DNA of 49,863 nucleotides from CAYTET01 sp964436975 (GCA_964436975.1 CAYTET010000002.1:1-49863), one strand, 5' to 3'. Positions 34,401 through 44,760 are shown, counted from the stretch's first letter. Numbers and translations: made by a program. Notes: generated by a model from the sequence alone, not told the origin.

Positions 34401-37400
34401 TTCCCGGGCTTCCTGTTAATCGGAAGTCAGCAGAGAACAATCACGATGCAGGCCGATGCCGCTGACAACGTAGAGATCTTCTATTACAAGGTTGATCCCG
34501 ATTACGGCACCAAGCTTTACTACACCCTCAATTATCTGTGCGATAACGGAGACGGTACTTTCAGCACTATCAAGGCTACCTACAGATCCGAAAGTGTCTA
34601 TGCCACTAATGATAAGGTGACCCTGACTGCTCCTGAAGCCACGATCACCGATGGCGCCACCGGCATTGTCTATGATTATGTCAAGACAGTCCATGCTTAC
34701 ACCGGAACCGAATATACCGGCACTGACTATCTGACTTCACTGACTATTAACAATAAAGATAACGGAAATGATGTTAACTACATCTATGCCAAGCATAAAT
34801 ACACCGTAATCTACGATGCCAATACCGGCAGCGGCAGTGTTCCGACTGACAGCAGCACGTATGTCAATGGATCGGCAGTCACTGTCCTTGATAAGACGGC
34901 TGATCTGGCCAAGACAGGCTATCTGTTCTTAGGCTGGACCACTTCTGCGGTTACCCCGATGGCAACCCAGACTATTCCTACCGGCATAACGGTCTACAGC
35001 AAGGATGATACCCTGACTGTCGGCAATGCCAATGTGACCCTGTATGCCTTATGGGCCGCCGGCTATAAAGTTGTCTACGACATCAATGGCGGCACCGGAA
35101 CCGGGCCGATTGACAATACCCTCTATGTTTCCGGCACCAATGCCACGGTTTTAGGCGACGATGACTTCTCTAAGGAAGGCTTCAGCTTTGCCGGCTGGCT
35201 TTACAGCGGAACTAATTATTCAGCGGGCAATCCGGTCACGGTTGATGTTCCCGAAGTCAAACTGGTAGCCCAGTGGACCGCCAATGACTACAGTTATACT
35301 ATTCACCACTATCTGCTGGGAACAACGGTTAAAGTTGCCGAAGATGAAACCTTAAGTGCCACATTCGGAACATCTGTTTCACCGACAGCGGCAACGAGCT
35401 TTATTGCCGGATTCAATAATCCGGTGGCAACCGCTGACTCACTGGCTTCTTCCATTACAATTGCCGTATCCGGCAATGAACTGACAGTTTACTACACTGT
35501 TGAATTAACACTGACTGCCGGCACATCTTCCAAACCGTATGACGGGGCAGCCTTAACCGACGGTACGATTACCCCGGCCGGCCTGGTCAACGGTGATACG
35601 GCCGATAAGATTTCGGCCAGCATGACGGCTGCCAGCACCATTACCAATGTTGGACAGGTCGCTAACGCAATTAATCAGACCACGCTTAAATATGACGGCG
35701 CTGATCTGCCTGCATACTACCGTCCGTCATTTGTCGACGGAACGCTGACTGTTACAGCCGTTCAGGGCGTTACAGTAACGATTAAGGAAAACGGCGGGAC
35801 GGCCATCTATGACGGTCAGTCGCACACCGTAAGCGGATATACCATCGTCTCAATCAGCAACCCGCTGTATAAAGCAGCAGACTTCAGCATATCAGCGAGT
35901 GCATCACAGAGTGTAAGCGGCACAGCAGCGGGCACCTACCCGATGGCTTTAACAGCGGCCGACTTCACAAACAACAACGCCAACTTCAGCAACGTAACCT
36001 TTGTGATCCAGGATAACACCTTAGTTATCAGCCAGAAGGCGCTGACGATCACGGGCGAGACCAAGACAGTGGCCTATAACGGATCAGAGCAGAGCATCAG
36101 CGGCATTACCGTGACGGGCTTAGTCAGCGGACACAGTCTGGCGGCTGACAGCTTAACGTATATCGCCAAGGGCACCGCAAAAGGTGAGTATGCCGGTGCG
36201 TTCAGCGGAGCAGCCAAGATAGTTGATGGCGACAATAATGATGTGACAGCCAACTATGCGATCACACCAGTTGCCGGCAAACTGACAATCGAAGCGACCG
36301 ATGCGGCCGTGGTAGTAACGATTAAGGAAAACGGCGGGACGGCCATCTATGACGGTCAGTCGCACACCNNNNNNNNNNNNNNNNNNNNNNNNNNNNNNNN
36401 NNNNNNNNNNNNNNNNNNNNNNNNNNNNNNNNNNNNNNNNNNNNNNNNNNNNNNNNNNNNNNNNNNNNGTAAGCGGATATACCATCGTCTCAATCAGCAA
36501 CCCGCTGTATACCGCCAGTGATTTCAAGACGGTTGACGATGCGGTCTTAAGCATCAGCAAGGTGGATGCCGGCACTTATAATATGCCGATAACCGCCGCT
36601 GATTTTGAGAATATAAATGTTAACTTCAGCAATGTTACCTTCGTCATTACAGATAACACTCTGGTAATTAGTAAGAGAGCTGTTAAATTCACCGGCGCAA
36701 GTGACATAAAGACATATAACGGATCAGAGCAGAGCATTACCGGTATTACACCGGATGGCCTTGCCAACGGACAGAGCCTGGCAGCTAGCAGCTTAACGTA
36801 TATCGCCAAAGGCACAGTAAAAGGTGTTTATGGCGGTGTGTTCAGCGGAACGGCCAAGATTGTGGATGCCAGCAACAATGATGTTTCGGCTAACTACACA
36901 GTTAGTACGATATCCGGAACTTTGACCATCAATGCCATTGCCACGGAAATTGTTGTAACAGCCGATTCTGATGCCAAGACTTATGATGGGGCAGCGTTGA
37001 CTGACAGCGGATTCACTTATACCACCGGCGTGTTATTAAGCGGCGATGTCCTGAGTGCCGTTATTAACGGCAGTCAGACGGATGTCGGCAGCAGCGCCAA
37101 CGTCGTGACTTCTTACAAGGTCACACACGGCACAACCGATGTAACAGCCAGTTATACCTTCGGAACAAGTGTTGACGGCACTCTTACCGTCAGCCAGAAA
37201 GCTTTAACCTTAACAGGCGAAAGCGCCACGAAGACCTACAACGGCATTGAGCAGAGCATCACCGGAATTACACCGTCCGGTCTGGTCAGCGGCCACAGCC
37301 TGGCAGCTAACAGCTTAACTTACAAAGCCGCCGGCACCGTAAAAGGCGAGTATGACGGCGAATTCAGCGGAACAGTCAAGATAGTGGATGCCAATGGCGA

Positions 37401-39977
37401 TGATGTGACAACCAACTATGCGATCACACCAGTCGCTGGCAAACTGACTATTACAGCCATTACAACAAATATCGTTGTAACAGCCGATTCTGATGCCAAG
37501 ACTTATGATGGGGCAGCGTTGACTGACANNNNNNNNNNNNNNNNNNNNNNNNNNNNNNNNNNNNNNNNNNNNNNNNNNNNNNNNNNNNNNNNNNNNNNNN
37601 NNNNNNNNNNNNNNNNNNNNNNNNNNNNGTCCTGAGTGCCGTTATTAACGGCAGTCAGACGGATGTCGGCAGCAGCGCCAACGCCGTGACTTCTTACAAG
37701 GTCACACACGGCACAACCGATGTAACAGCCAGCTATACCTTCGGAACAAGTGTTGACGGCACTCTGGAAGTGGCCAAGCGCAAGATTACTATGACTAGCG
37801 CCACAGACAGCAAAGTGTTTGATGAAAATAATGTTACAGCGTTAACCAACCATAATGTTGAGATTACTGGTGATGGATGGGTTGATGGCGAAGGCGTTGA
37901 TTATACCTTCACCGGATCACAGACCTTTGTGGGATCCAGCAAGAATAAGTATTCATATACGGCTAAGACCGGAACTGATCTGGATAACTACAGCATTGAT
38001 TTTGTTGAGGGAACGCTGACAGTAACCGGCGAACCTATCATCCCTGAAAAGACGACGCCGGATGTTACAAGCAATTACAAATTAGGAGACAGTATTCCGT
38101 TCACAATCACGGTTCATAATGTTAAAGATGCCACGGTAACAAATGTCACCATCGAGGATCTGAACGCTGTTATTACAGCCGGCACCGGCTATACAGTTGT
38201 TGATGAACACCATGCCGCAATTGCCTCTCTGGCAACCGATGCGACAGTGACAATCACGGCTAATCACATTGTGACCAGTGATGATATCCTGGCGGCAAAA
38301 GTTGGCAACACAGCTACGATTACGTGGGACAACTTTACCAAAGACGTATCAGCCGAGACAAAGAAGATTGTCCCGATAGATGTGACACTCGGGGTCGTCA
38401 AGACTTCCGATGTTGAAGGAAAAGCTGAATACGGACAGACTATTAACTACACGATTACCGTAACCAACAACGGCAACGTACCGCTGCACAATGTCAAGGT
38501 TACAGATGCCCTGACGGCTGACAGCTGGACAATTGAGACTTTGGCTGTTGGTGAAGAAAAAGAATATGCGGCAGCTTATAAGGTTGTTGAAAGCGATGTA
38601 GCGGCGGGAAGCATTACCAACGCCGTTAACGTCAAAGCTGACGATGTTGCCAATCCTCTGGATGAAGCCGATCCGTATAAGCCGGCCGGCCAGGCCAGTG
38701 TTACTGATTCAGTCAACAGAATATTCAGTTACACTGTGCATCATCTTGATATAATCGGCAGCACTCCGATAGAGGCTGATTCCACCGGCAGGGCCGAATA
38801 TGGCACGGTCGTGGATGTTAAAGCCCTGACCAATAATTCGATTGAGCATTATGTCTACAACAGCAATGACGCTGATATTACGATTGGTGTTGGCACTAAT
38901 GAGTCCAATATCTACTACGACCGGCAGTCACTGTTATCAATCTTCTACAACTACCAGAATGGCGGCATGGCGGGAGACAGTCATATCGTTACGATGAAAT
39001 ACGGTGATGTCTATGATGTTGTTACTCCGGATCTGGAAGGCTATACTCCTGATATTGACAGAGTAGCCGGTACAATTGACCAGGATGAAATTTCTGTCAC
39101 TGTAACTTACATCCCCAATGTCTATAACTTCACGGTTCGCTTTATTGATAACGGCACCGGTCAGGTTATGGCTACAACGGGCGGTTCCGCTGCCTTCAAG
39201 ACCGCTGTCAACGCTGCAACATACAGCAGCAGAAAGTTTAACGGCTACCATTTAGCCAGAACATCAGGCAATATTATCATCGGCACCGGCACTAACATCA
39301 TTAATATCTACTATGCTGTTAACGATACTCCGGTTGTCGTAAGTTACAGCCTGACAATTTATTATCATTATCTGGATGGCACCCAGGCAGCCCCGACCTT
39401 TACAACCCGGTTAGGCGCCGGCACTGATTACAGTTATGATTCGCCGGTTCTGGCCAATTATGATGTTGATGTGGCAACTGTCAGCGGTACGATGCCGTCA
39501 TCTGATGTGACCGTCACGGTTACATACACCAGACAGGCTGAAAATATCGATCCTAACGTAACGCCTTTGGATGGCGGAAGCTGGGCCTTGGTAAATCTGA
39601 TCTGCACGATTCTAACCGTGCTGCTGGCCTGTGTATTGCTGATTACCTTCATTTCCAAGAAGCATTCGGATGATGAAGAAGAAAAGGATGAGAAGAACAA
39701 TACCGTCAAAGCGGAAAACGCCGAAGACAAAGATGATGACCAGCAGGATACCAATAAGCATGGCTGGCGCCGTCTGGTCAGCGTCGTTCTGGCGGTGGCT
39801 TCTGTAATTACCTTCGTCCTTACTGAAAACATGAGTCTGCCGATGACGATGGTCGATAAATGGACTGTCTTAATGGTTGTCATGGGTCTGATTCAGGTTG
39901 TTATTGCCATCATTTCCCGCAAGACAAAGAAGAATGATGAAGACGAGGATGATGACAAAAAGGCAGCTAATGCCTGA
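31410..39977 (+). CDS. Giant repetitive surface protein (InlB-type, MucBP, MBG and DUF11-like modules)
   Basis: About 2,790 residues are visible plus two gaps. Signal peptide: residues 1-37 (MKKTVISS...GILA). Then InlB B-repeat/Flg_new-like modules (VTFKDWDGSILGSVQTVEAG, RPGYTFTGWDKEI) alternate with MucBP-like modules (VDYTVNYEDADGNKLLEPV). From about residue 1370 come many MBG-type repeats (KPYDGAALTDG, KTYNGSEQSITGI), a DUF11-like pair (NYTITVTNNGNVPLHNVKVTD), more MucBP, and a C-terminal membrane module. That module has three hydrophobic segments in WALVNLICTILTVLLACVLL, then RRLVSVVLAVASVITFVLTEN, then KWTVLMVVMGLIQVVIAII; there is no LPXTG. An AAGGA site precedes the ATG. Frame changes at the N runs come from their arbitrary length. 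A mucin- or glycan-binding adhesin is inferred. Confidence 0.88.
35774..36511 (+). repeat. 540-bp MBG-pair repeat, second copy broken by a gap
   Basis: The sequence from 35774 recurs exactly 540 bases later at 36314. Each unit codes 180 residues, two MBG-type modules (VTIKENGGTAIYDGQSHT... and KALTITGETKTVAYNG...). Identity to the left of the gap is exactly 55 bases (36314-36368). After the gap, 36469-36511 matches 35829-35871. Confidence 0.9.
36369..36468. other. Assembly gap of 100 N in the adhesin gene
   Basis: The left side ends on a complete codon (ACC) and the right side begins on the codon that follows it in the upstream copy (GTA). The gene therefore stays open if zero bases or whole repeat units are missing. 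The apparent frame change is an artefact of the 100-base placeholder. Confidence 0.95.
36952..37683 (+). repeat. 522-bp MBG repeat, second copy broken by a gap
   Basis: The sequence from 36952 recurs 522 bases later at 37474, with exactly 55 matching bases before the gap (37474-37528). After the gap, 55 more bases (37629-37683) match 37048-37102 until a C/T difference. Relative to the first copy, 41 bases are missing between the flanks. Confidence 0.9.
37529..37628. other. Assembly gap of 100 N in the adhesin gene
   Basis: It lies in the second 522-bp repeat. Filling with the 41 bases present in the first copy restores the reading frame; whole extra repeat units may also be missing. Confidence 0.95.
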
Positions 39978-40050
39978 TAAGCAGTGAATTGTTATTAATT
40001 CTGGCGGGGCTGTCTGAGAAATCAGCACATTCCTGGCAGGAGTAATAAAG

Positions 40051-40088
40051 ACAGGCGGCATGTCCGAACACATGCCGCCTGTTTATTT
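40051..40088 (+). terminator. Bidirectional terminator after the adhesin gene
   Basis: A perfect 13-bp stem (ACAGGCGGCATGT/ACATGCCGCCTGT) with a 6-base loop is followed by TTATTTTTT. It lies between the adhesin gene and the convergent signalling genes. Confidence 0.9.
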
Positions 40089-40094
40089 TTTGTT

Positions 40095-41144
40095 TTAACC
40101 GTTTTTGGGCAGGTGAATTATAAACACCAGTTCCGAAGAAGAAGTGTCCTGCCGGAAATCTAGAATGGCGCCGGCATCATCCAGACATTTCTGGATATCA
40201 CGCATATACAGCGAGAATTCCTTGCTGTTGTCGACCGGTGATTTCTCTGAAACATAGTCATAGCGGGCCAAAATTGAAATCCAATGCGGATTATCAGTGC
40301 TGGTAATTGTCAGGCTGCGTCCGGGGACGCTGGACGATTCCAGCAGCAGGTAGATAAGTTCAATCCACTGCAGCAGGATATCCGCATCATAATTGTCTTC
40401 ATTAATCAGCCCCTGGGGAATCTGGGCAATTGCTTCAAAAGTGATTTCATGCTGCTGGCAATACGACGCCACATCCATAAGCAGGGTATTAATATAGTCA
40501 TTGTTGGAGTATTCTTTGCTGATTGAAACGTCATTGCCCATCATGTCATTGATTTTAACGATACATTGCCGGCCTTCTTCATAGCGGCCCTGGTTAAACA
40601 GATTGTAAACTTCTCCCATCATCAGTTTGTACTGCGAGCGAAAAGACTGAAAGCTGGAGGTATAGCGGCGGTAGGCCGCAAAATGGGCCTGCTGTCTTTC
40701 CAGCTGCCTCTCTAACCTGATCTTCTCTTTATTCATAAGACTGATTTTTTCTTCGGCCTGTAAATTAATGGTTTCTTCCCGGGTTTTCAGCCCCAGGGTC
40801 ATGCTGTTAAAAGCATCAGAAAAATCACCCATGAAATCAACATGCTGGGAATAATCACCCTTGGAAATCTGATAAGTCTGCCATCTCAGATGCTGGATTT
40901 TATAATACAGATCTTTGATTGGCCCGGCCATAAAATTATCACGGTGAGGTATTGGCTGGGTCAGTTTCCCATCAGCCATGCTGCAGGTAAAGCGGTAGAC
41001 CTCCTGAACCTGTTTGAGGCACTCTACGACAGCATCGCCAACCTGTTTGTAGTCGTCAGAAAGACCACAAAGAGAGATATCGGCATGTTCCATATCCTGG
41101 GTTGTCTGCTTAATAAAGTCAACAATAAGCTCTGAATCGTTCAT
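40095..41144 (-). CDS. Cytoplasmic HAMP-domain protein with degenerate kinase-like C-terminus
   Basis: This 349-residue soluble protein begins with a helical region, then a sequence typical of clostridial HAMP-containing regulators (residues about 68-118: HRDNFMAGPIKDLYYKIQHL, then GDYSQHVDFMGDFSDAFNSM), then a coiled coil (about 120-160). The C-terminus (about 165-349) resembles a GHKL-type histidine kinase tail, but I find no phosphoacceptor histidine box, N-box asparagine or glycine-rich ATP lid, so it is probably inactive. It overlaps the V4R gene by four bases (ATGA), suggesting the two proteins work together. Confidence 0.72.
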   Translation of the reverse strand: MNDSELIVDFIKQTTQDMEHADISLCGLSDDYKQVGDAVVECLKQVQEVYRFTCSMADGKLTQPIPHRDNFMAGPIKDLYYKIQHLRWQTYQISKGDYSQHVDFMGDFSDAFNSMTLGLKTREETINLQAEEKISLMNKEKIRLERQLERQQAHFAAYRRYTSSFQSFRSQYKLMMGEVYNLFNQGRYEEGRQCIVKINDMMGNDVSISKEYSNNDYINTLLMDVASYCQQHEITFEAIAQIPQGLINEDNYDADILLQWIELIYLLLESSSVPGRSLTITSTDNPHWISILARYDYVSEKSPVDNSKEFSLYMRDIQKCLDDAGAILDFRQDTSSSELVFIIHLPKNG

Positions 41145-41677
41145 TTGTTTTTTTCTTGGGATGGTTCAGCTATAAAACGGCAGACGCGGTCGCCTTTGCA
41201 CCAGCAGTCCACTTCGGTTGCAATATAGGGCTTTTTTGTGTACTCGCCCAGAATGCCGGCAATAAAGCCTTCATCAAAATTGCAGACACTCTCACCGGTA
41301 ACCGGCAGACCAGAGCAGTCCAGATCTTCGCCGACGGTCAAAACAGCCGTGCCGGTATTCTCATCGTATTTCTCAAAGCGCAGCACGCCTATCTGCAGAT
41401 TGCTGAGTTCGGTCTGCAGCTGGGATAAGAAAGGTCCCAGTTCGGCTGTCAGATCAAGAACATTTTTTGCGAATTCCCGGCCGGCCAGTTCGCCGCACTG
41501 CCGGAAACACTTGATCATGCTGTCCTTGCCATAATCACGAACTAAAATTGCCCGCATGGAGTATTGGAACAGCCGGTATACCAATACCGGCATCTGCGGG
41601 CCCAGATTTTTACGGCCGGAATCGACATCGCCTAGCATTGCCCACTCAAAATCACCATCAAGATATTTGTCAATCAT
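41141..41677 (-). CDS. V4R (4-vinyl reductase) domain sensor protein
   Basis: This 178-residue protein ends in a V4R domain: DCSGLPVTGESVCNFDEGFI, then GILGEYTKKPYIATEVDCWCKGDRVCRF, with the cysteine cluster (C-W-C, then C) typical of this small-molecule-binding fold. V4R domains are found in regulators of aromatic catabolism and in tetrapyrrole reductases. A strong AGGAGG site precedes the ATG. It overlaps the HAMP protein gene and follows the LytTR regulator gene by 45 bases on the same strand. I infer that it supplies a ligand or redox signal to the HAMP protein. Confidence 0.82.
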   Translation of the reverse strand: MIDKYLDGDFEWAMLGDVDSGRKNLGPQMPVLVYRLFQYSMRAILVRDYGKDSMIKCFRQCGELAGREFAKNVLDLTAELGPFLSQLQTELSNLQIGVLRFEKYDENTGTAVLTVGEDLDCSGLPVTGESVCNFDEGFIAGILGEYTKKPYIATEVDCWCKGDRVCRFIAEPSQEKNK

Positions 41678-41722
41678 CGTTGTGGCCTCCTGTCTGTATT
41701 TTGCTGATTTATAATTATTTTT

Positions 41723-42445
41723 TCAAGAGATATGAATAAGATAATCGGAGAAGGCTGATTTGACGTTGTCCGAATATTTCGTACTTACTGGCAGCACCAT
41801 GCCGTCACTAAGCGTAATCTGGGTCCGGGAGAATTTTTGGATGTAATAGCAATTGACCAGGTAGGAGCGGTGAATGCGGATAAAGCCACGGCCTTTCAGC
41901 AGCTTTTCAAGTTCCTCCAGTGTTGAGTAGTATTCAATATTTTCATTAACCGTATGCACGGTAACAAGACGGTTCTGCACATCAAAATACTTGATCTTAT
42001 CAAGCAGCACTTTGATATTGCTGCCGCCTACGGAAATGACAATATAATTTGTCTTCTTCATATCAACGGCTGTCGTGGCCTTAAGGAAAATCTCTTTAAA
42101 TTTTTTGGGTGTCATCTCGTCTTTGACAATGTAATAGAAACGATTGCTGTCAAAGGCTTCAAATACGTACTCGTTGCTGGTCGTCAAAAAGATGACTGTT
42201 GCGATGCAGCCGATTTCCCTAAGTTTATGAGCAACTTCAATGCCGTTAGTCTGGCCCATTAGAATATCAAGGTAAATGATATCAGCGCAGTTAGGCTGGT
42301 CGGACAGATTAAACAGCAGCTGCTCGCCGCTTTCAAAACATGTAAGCTTTATTTCAATATTGTTGGCATTAGCCGCATCCTGCAAAAGACGTTCATAAAA
42401 AGTCAGTACTTGAGGGTTGTCGTCACAGAGTATAACTTGAAACAT
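41723..42445 (-). CDS. LytTR family response regulator (AgrA-like)
   Basis: This 240-residue protein has a receiver domain (acidic pair in ILCDDNPQV, phosphoacceptor Asp in IIYLDILMG, Thr in FLTTSNEY, Lys in YYIVKDEMT) followed by a LytTR DNA-binding domain (about 135-238: YFDVQNRLVTVHTVNENIEYY, GFIRIHRSYLVNCYYI, ISDYLIHIS-type ending). LytTR regulators often control surface proteins, bacteriocins and virulence genes. An AAGGAGA site precedes the ATG. The probable partner is the PAS/GHKL kinase gene upstream, separated by a terminator-like hairpin. Confidence 0.92.
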   Translation of the reverse strand: MFQVILCDDNPQVLTFYERLLQDAANANNIEIKLTCFESGEQLLFNLSDQPNCADIIYLDILMGQTNGIEVAHKLREIGCIATVIFLTTSNEYVFEAFDSNRFYYIVKDEMTPKKFKEIFLKATTAVDMKKTNYIVISVGGSNIKVLLDKIKYFDVQNRLVTVHTVNENIEYYSTLEELEKLLKGRGFIRIHRSYLVNCYYIQKFSRTQITLSDGMVLPVSTKYSDNVKSAFSDYLIHIS

Positions 42446-42495
42446 GAACGGACCATCTCCTTGCCTATCTTAGGTAAATATATCTTAGCGGGCGC

Positions 42496-42552
42496 AAAAA
42501 AAGGTTTGCTTCGTTGTGAATGATTAAAAAGATGTTGTGAAACGAAGCAAAC
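42496..42552 (-). terminator. Terminator/attenuator between kinase and LytTR genes
   Basis: A perfect 12-bp inverted repeat (GTTTGCTTCGTT at 42504-42515, AACGAAGCAAAC at 42541-42552) with a 25-base loop is followed, on the minus strand, by CC and seven T. It would end most kinase transcripts before the regulator gene. Confidence 0.8.
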
Positions 42553-42589
42553 TGAAAGTGAAATGATATCAAAGCAGCATTTTTGAAGA

Positions 42590-44533
42590 TTAGATAAGCA
42601 GAACGAAGGCGGTTGTAAAGACGTTGTCATTCTGCTCGATGACAAACTTGCCGTTATATTTATCAACAACGGCTTTGACATTCTGCAGACCGAAACCGTG
42701 ATTAAGGTGGTTGGCCTTTGTTGTCGAGGCAATAGGATCAAACTCTTTATCCGAAGGGATAAATGAATTTATCATCTTCATGACGATAGCGCTTTTCTGT
42801 TCAATAAGCGTAAAATCGATGAAGGCAGGCTGTCCTTTGGCCGCAACACTGGTAACAGCTTCAACAGCGTTATCAAGGCAGCTGGCAACCGCCAAACACA
42901 AGTCCATCATGTTGAAATTCAGATTGGGCGAAAGGCCTACGGTCTGACTGACCTTGGCGCCTTTTTCAATAGCGGAATTAAGTTTCTCAGAAATAATTGT
43001 GTCGATGGCGGCATTGCCGGTATTTACCAGAGGCGTATTCTTTTTCTGTTCTTCTTTCATCTTGGAAAGGAATTCCACTGCCGCCTGTGTTCGGCCTTCA
43101 TTCAGAAAACCGGTCATTGCGATGATGAAATTTTTCTGATTATGACGGAATTTCCGCAGAGCCACTAAATAGTCTTCATAGCGGCTGAAGTAACTGCTTT
43201 GAAGATACAGTTGTGATTGAAGATGGGCAATAATCTGATCCTGCTCTCCATCCGATTCATTGTCCTGCAGAAGGGGACTGATTACGCCGATGGCCTTGAC
43301 GGCAACACTGTGGTCATTCAGCACGTTCTTCCATGAAATTTTAACCGGAATAAATGATCCGGTAAGCCGGCAGCGCAGCCAGGTCTTGGTTTCGCCCTGT
43401 CCCTGGCCTTCAAAAATAGCCCGGAACATTTCATTAACGGCTTGTAGCGAAGACTTTTTTATGCAGCTGCAGGTTATGCTGCCCTTGGCAATAACAACGG
43501 TTTCATTTTTAAAGTCATATAGATGCAGCAGGGCCGGGGAAAAACTCATTGTACGGGTGGGTAGATCAATCTCAAATGATGCCGGAGCTTTGGAGGCCGA
43601 GATAAGGTGATGCTGTTTTACATGCAATTCTTTTTCGTATATTTCATCCGTATGGCCGTAAGTCTCTTCGATAGAAATAAGAAGCAGATGTGATCTTACT
43701 TTCTGGCCGGCGTCAATTGGCATTACTTTGATGGTCAGCCATTTACCATAAGCCGTCCGGCAGGTTACATTAGCAGGTATCTGCGAAGAATTGGCTTCTG
43801 AAATAAGGGTCTGCAGTGTTAACAGATCGCGTCTGCGCAGGCAGCCAAACGCTTCAGCCACTGTTTTTCCACAGCGCGGGTCGGTGACCTTCAGCAGGCG
43901 TTCTGTGGCTTTGTTGTGGTACTCACACCGCATTTCCCCATCACCCCTGAAAAGAATGAATCCGATGCCCAGTTCGTCAAACAGCTGACAGGGGGTAATA
44001 CTGCCACAGTTTTCTGAAAAGCCGCCGCCCGGATCAATTTCCATGATTAAGTATCCCTGCAGGGAACGTTTCCGCTGGCGGTTCAGCGCCGCTAAAGCCG
44101 TTTCTCTGATGATTTCATAATTAATATCAGGATTATGATGATGCCACAGCACCATTCCGGCAGCGCAGGAGGTTCTTTTTTCAATCTGTTTTTCTTCATA
44201 TGTTGAATTCAGCAGATCGCAGAGCTGTTTTAGTCTTTGCCTGAATGTTTCTGCCGAATAAAAACCCCAAGTAAAAATAAAGGCCGAGGTACTGCACCGG
44301 TTTAAAACGGCTTCTGACCCAAATAAGATTTCAATGAGACTGTCGATCTGTCTGCCATACTTGGAGAATACGCCACTGTTTTCCGGCACGTTATCAGTTT
44401 CAAGACAGATATAAGCACACAGCCCTAGATTTTCCGCGCCCAAAAGCAGTTGGCCGATTCTTTTTTTAGCGGCCTCAAGAGTATTGCAAGTCTTCTCGTT
44501 TTGAACGGAAACGATTTTGCGATGGTTGCCCAT
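42590..44533 (-). CDS. Soluble PAS/GHKL sensor histidine kinase with GGDEF-like N-terminus
   Basis: This 647-residue protein has no membrane segment. Residues 20-165 resemble a degenerate GGDEF domain (AAKKRIGQLL, then a segment where the GGDEF loop would be: LNRCSTSAFIF). PAS-type folds follow (about 185-290 and 315-415). The kinase region has phosphoacceptor His464 in KFRHNQKN, an N-box with Asn in CLDNAVEA (551-558) and a G-box in HGFGLQNVK (612-620), as in AgrC/CitA-type GHKL kinases. It should phosphorylate the LytTR regulator downstream. A GAGGTG site precedes the ATG. The cytoplasmic location means it senses an internal signal. Confidence 0.82.
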   Translation of the reverse strand: MGNHRKIVSVQNEKTCNTLEAAKKRIGQLLLGAENLGLCAYICLETDNVPENSGVFSKYGRQIDSLIEILFGSEAVLNRCSTSAFIFTWGFYSAETFRQRLKQLCDLLNSTYEEKQIEKRTSCAAGMVLWHHHNPDINYEIIRETALAALNRQRKRSLQGYLIMEIDPGGGFSENCGSITPCQLFDELGIGFILFRGDGEMRCEYHNKATERLLKVTDPRCGKTVAEAFGCLRRRDLLTLQTLISEANSSQIPANVTCRTAYGKWLTIKVMPIDAGQKVRSHLLLISIEETYGHTDEIYEKELHVKQHHLISASKAPASFEIDLPTRTMSFSPALLHLYDFKNETVVIAKGSITCSCIKKSSLQAVNEMFRAIFEGQGQGETKTWLRCRLTGSFIPVKISWKNVLNDHSVAVKAIGVISPLLQDNESDGEQDQIIAHLQSQLYLQSSYFSRYEDYLVALRKFRHNQKNFIIAMTGFLNEGRTQAAVEFLSKMKEEQKKNTPLVNTGNAAIDTIISEKLNSAIEKGAKVSQTVGLSPNLNFNMMDLCLAVASCLDNAVEAVTSVAAKGQPAFIDFTLIEQKSAIVMKMINSFIPSDKEFDPIASTTKANHLNHGFGLQNVKAVVDKYNGKFVIEQNDNVFTTAFVLLI

Positions 44534-44722
44534 AACACACCTCTTCTGCTGCTTATAAAGCAGTTATTAATTTCACATTCACAGCAATTACAGGAAGTCG
44601 CATAAGCAGCTGTTGGGGATAAAGCATCTGGCAGACTGGTATCTCTTAAAAACAATTTAGATTCAATCCGCTGGCAATAACGATGCACAGAGTCTAATTA
44701 TACCAAACAATCGATATCCTAT

Positions 44723-44760
44723 TCAGTTAAAACAGTCATTAGGCAGGGCTGATTAACTGA
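44723..44760. repeat. Inverted repeat of TCAGTTAA upstream of the kinase gene
   Basis: Two perfect 8-bp arms are separated by 22 bases, about 190 bases upstream of the kinase start. Each arm resembles the CAGTTAA half-site of LytTR (AgrA-type) operators, although the classic sites are direct repeats. Confidence 0.4.

Noticed and set aside
35774..37690. Possible CRISPR array or non-coding satellite because of repeated DNA
   Set aside because: The repeats are over 500 bp, in phase with codons, and encode MBG-type protein modules.
36349..37710. Apparent frameshifts splitting the adhesin into three genes
   Set aside because: The frame changes coincide with the 100-N runs, whose length is arbitrary. 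Repeat alignment shows the flanking codons join in frame.
39541..39977. LPXTG-type sorting signal at the end of the adhesin
   Set aside because: No LPxTG or NPxTG-like motif precedes the hydrophobic segments, and the end has several membrane spans with long charged linkers.
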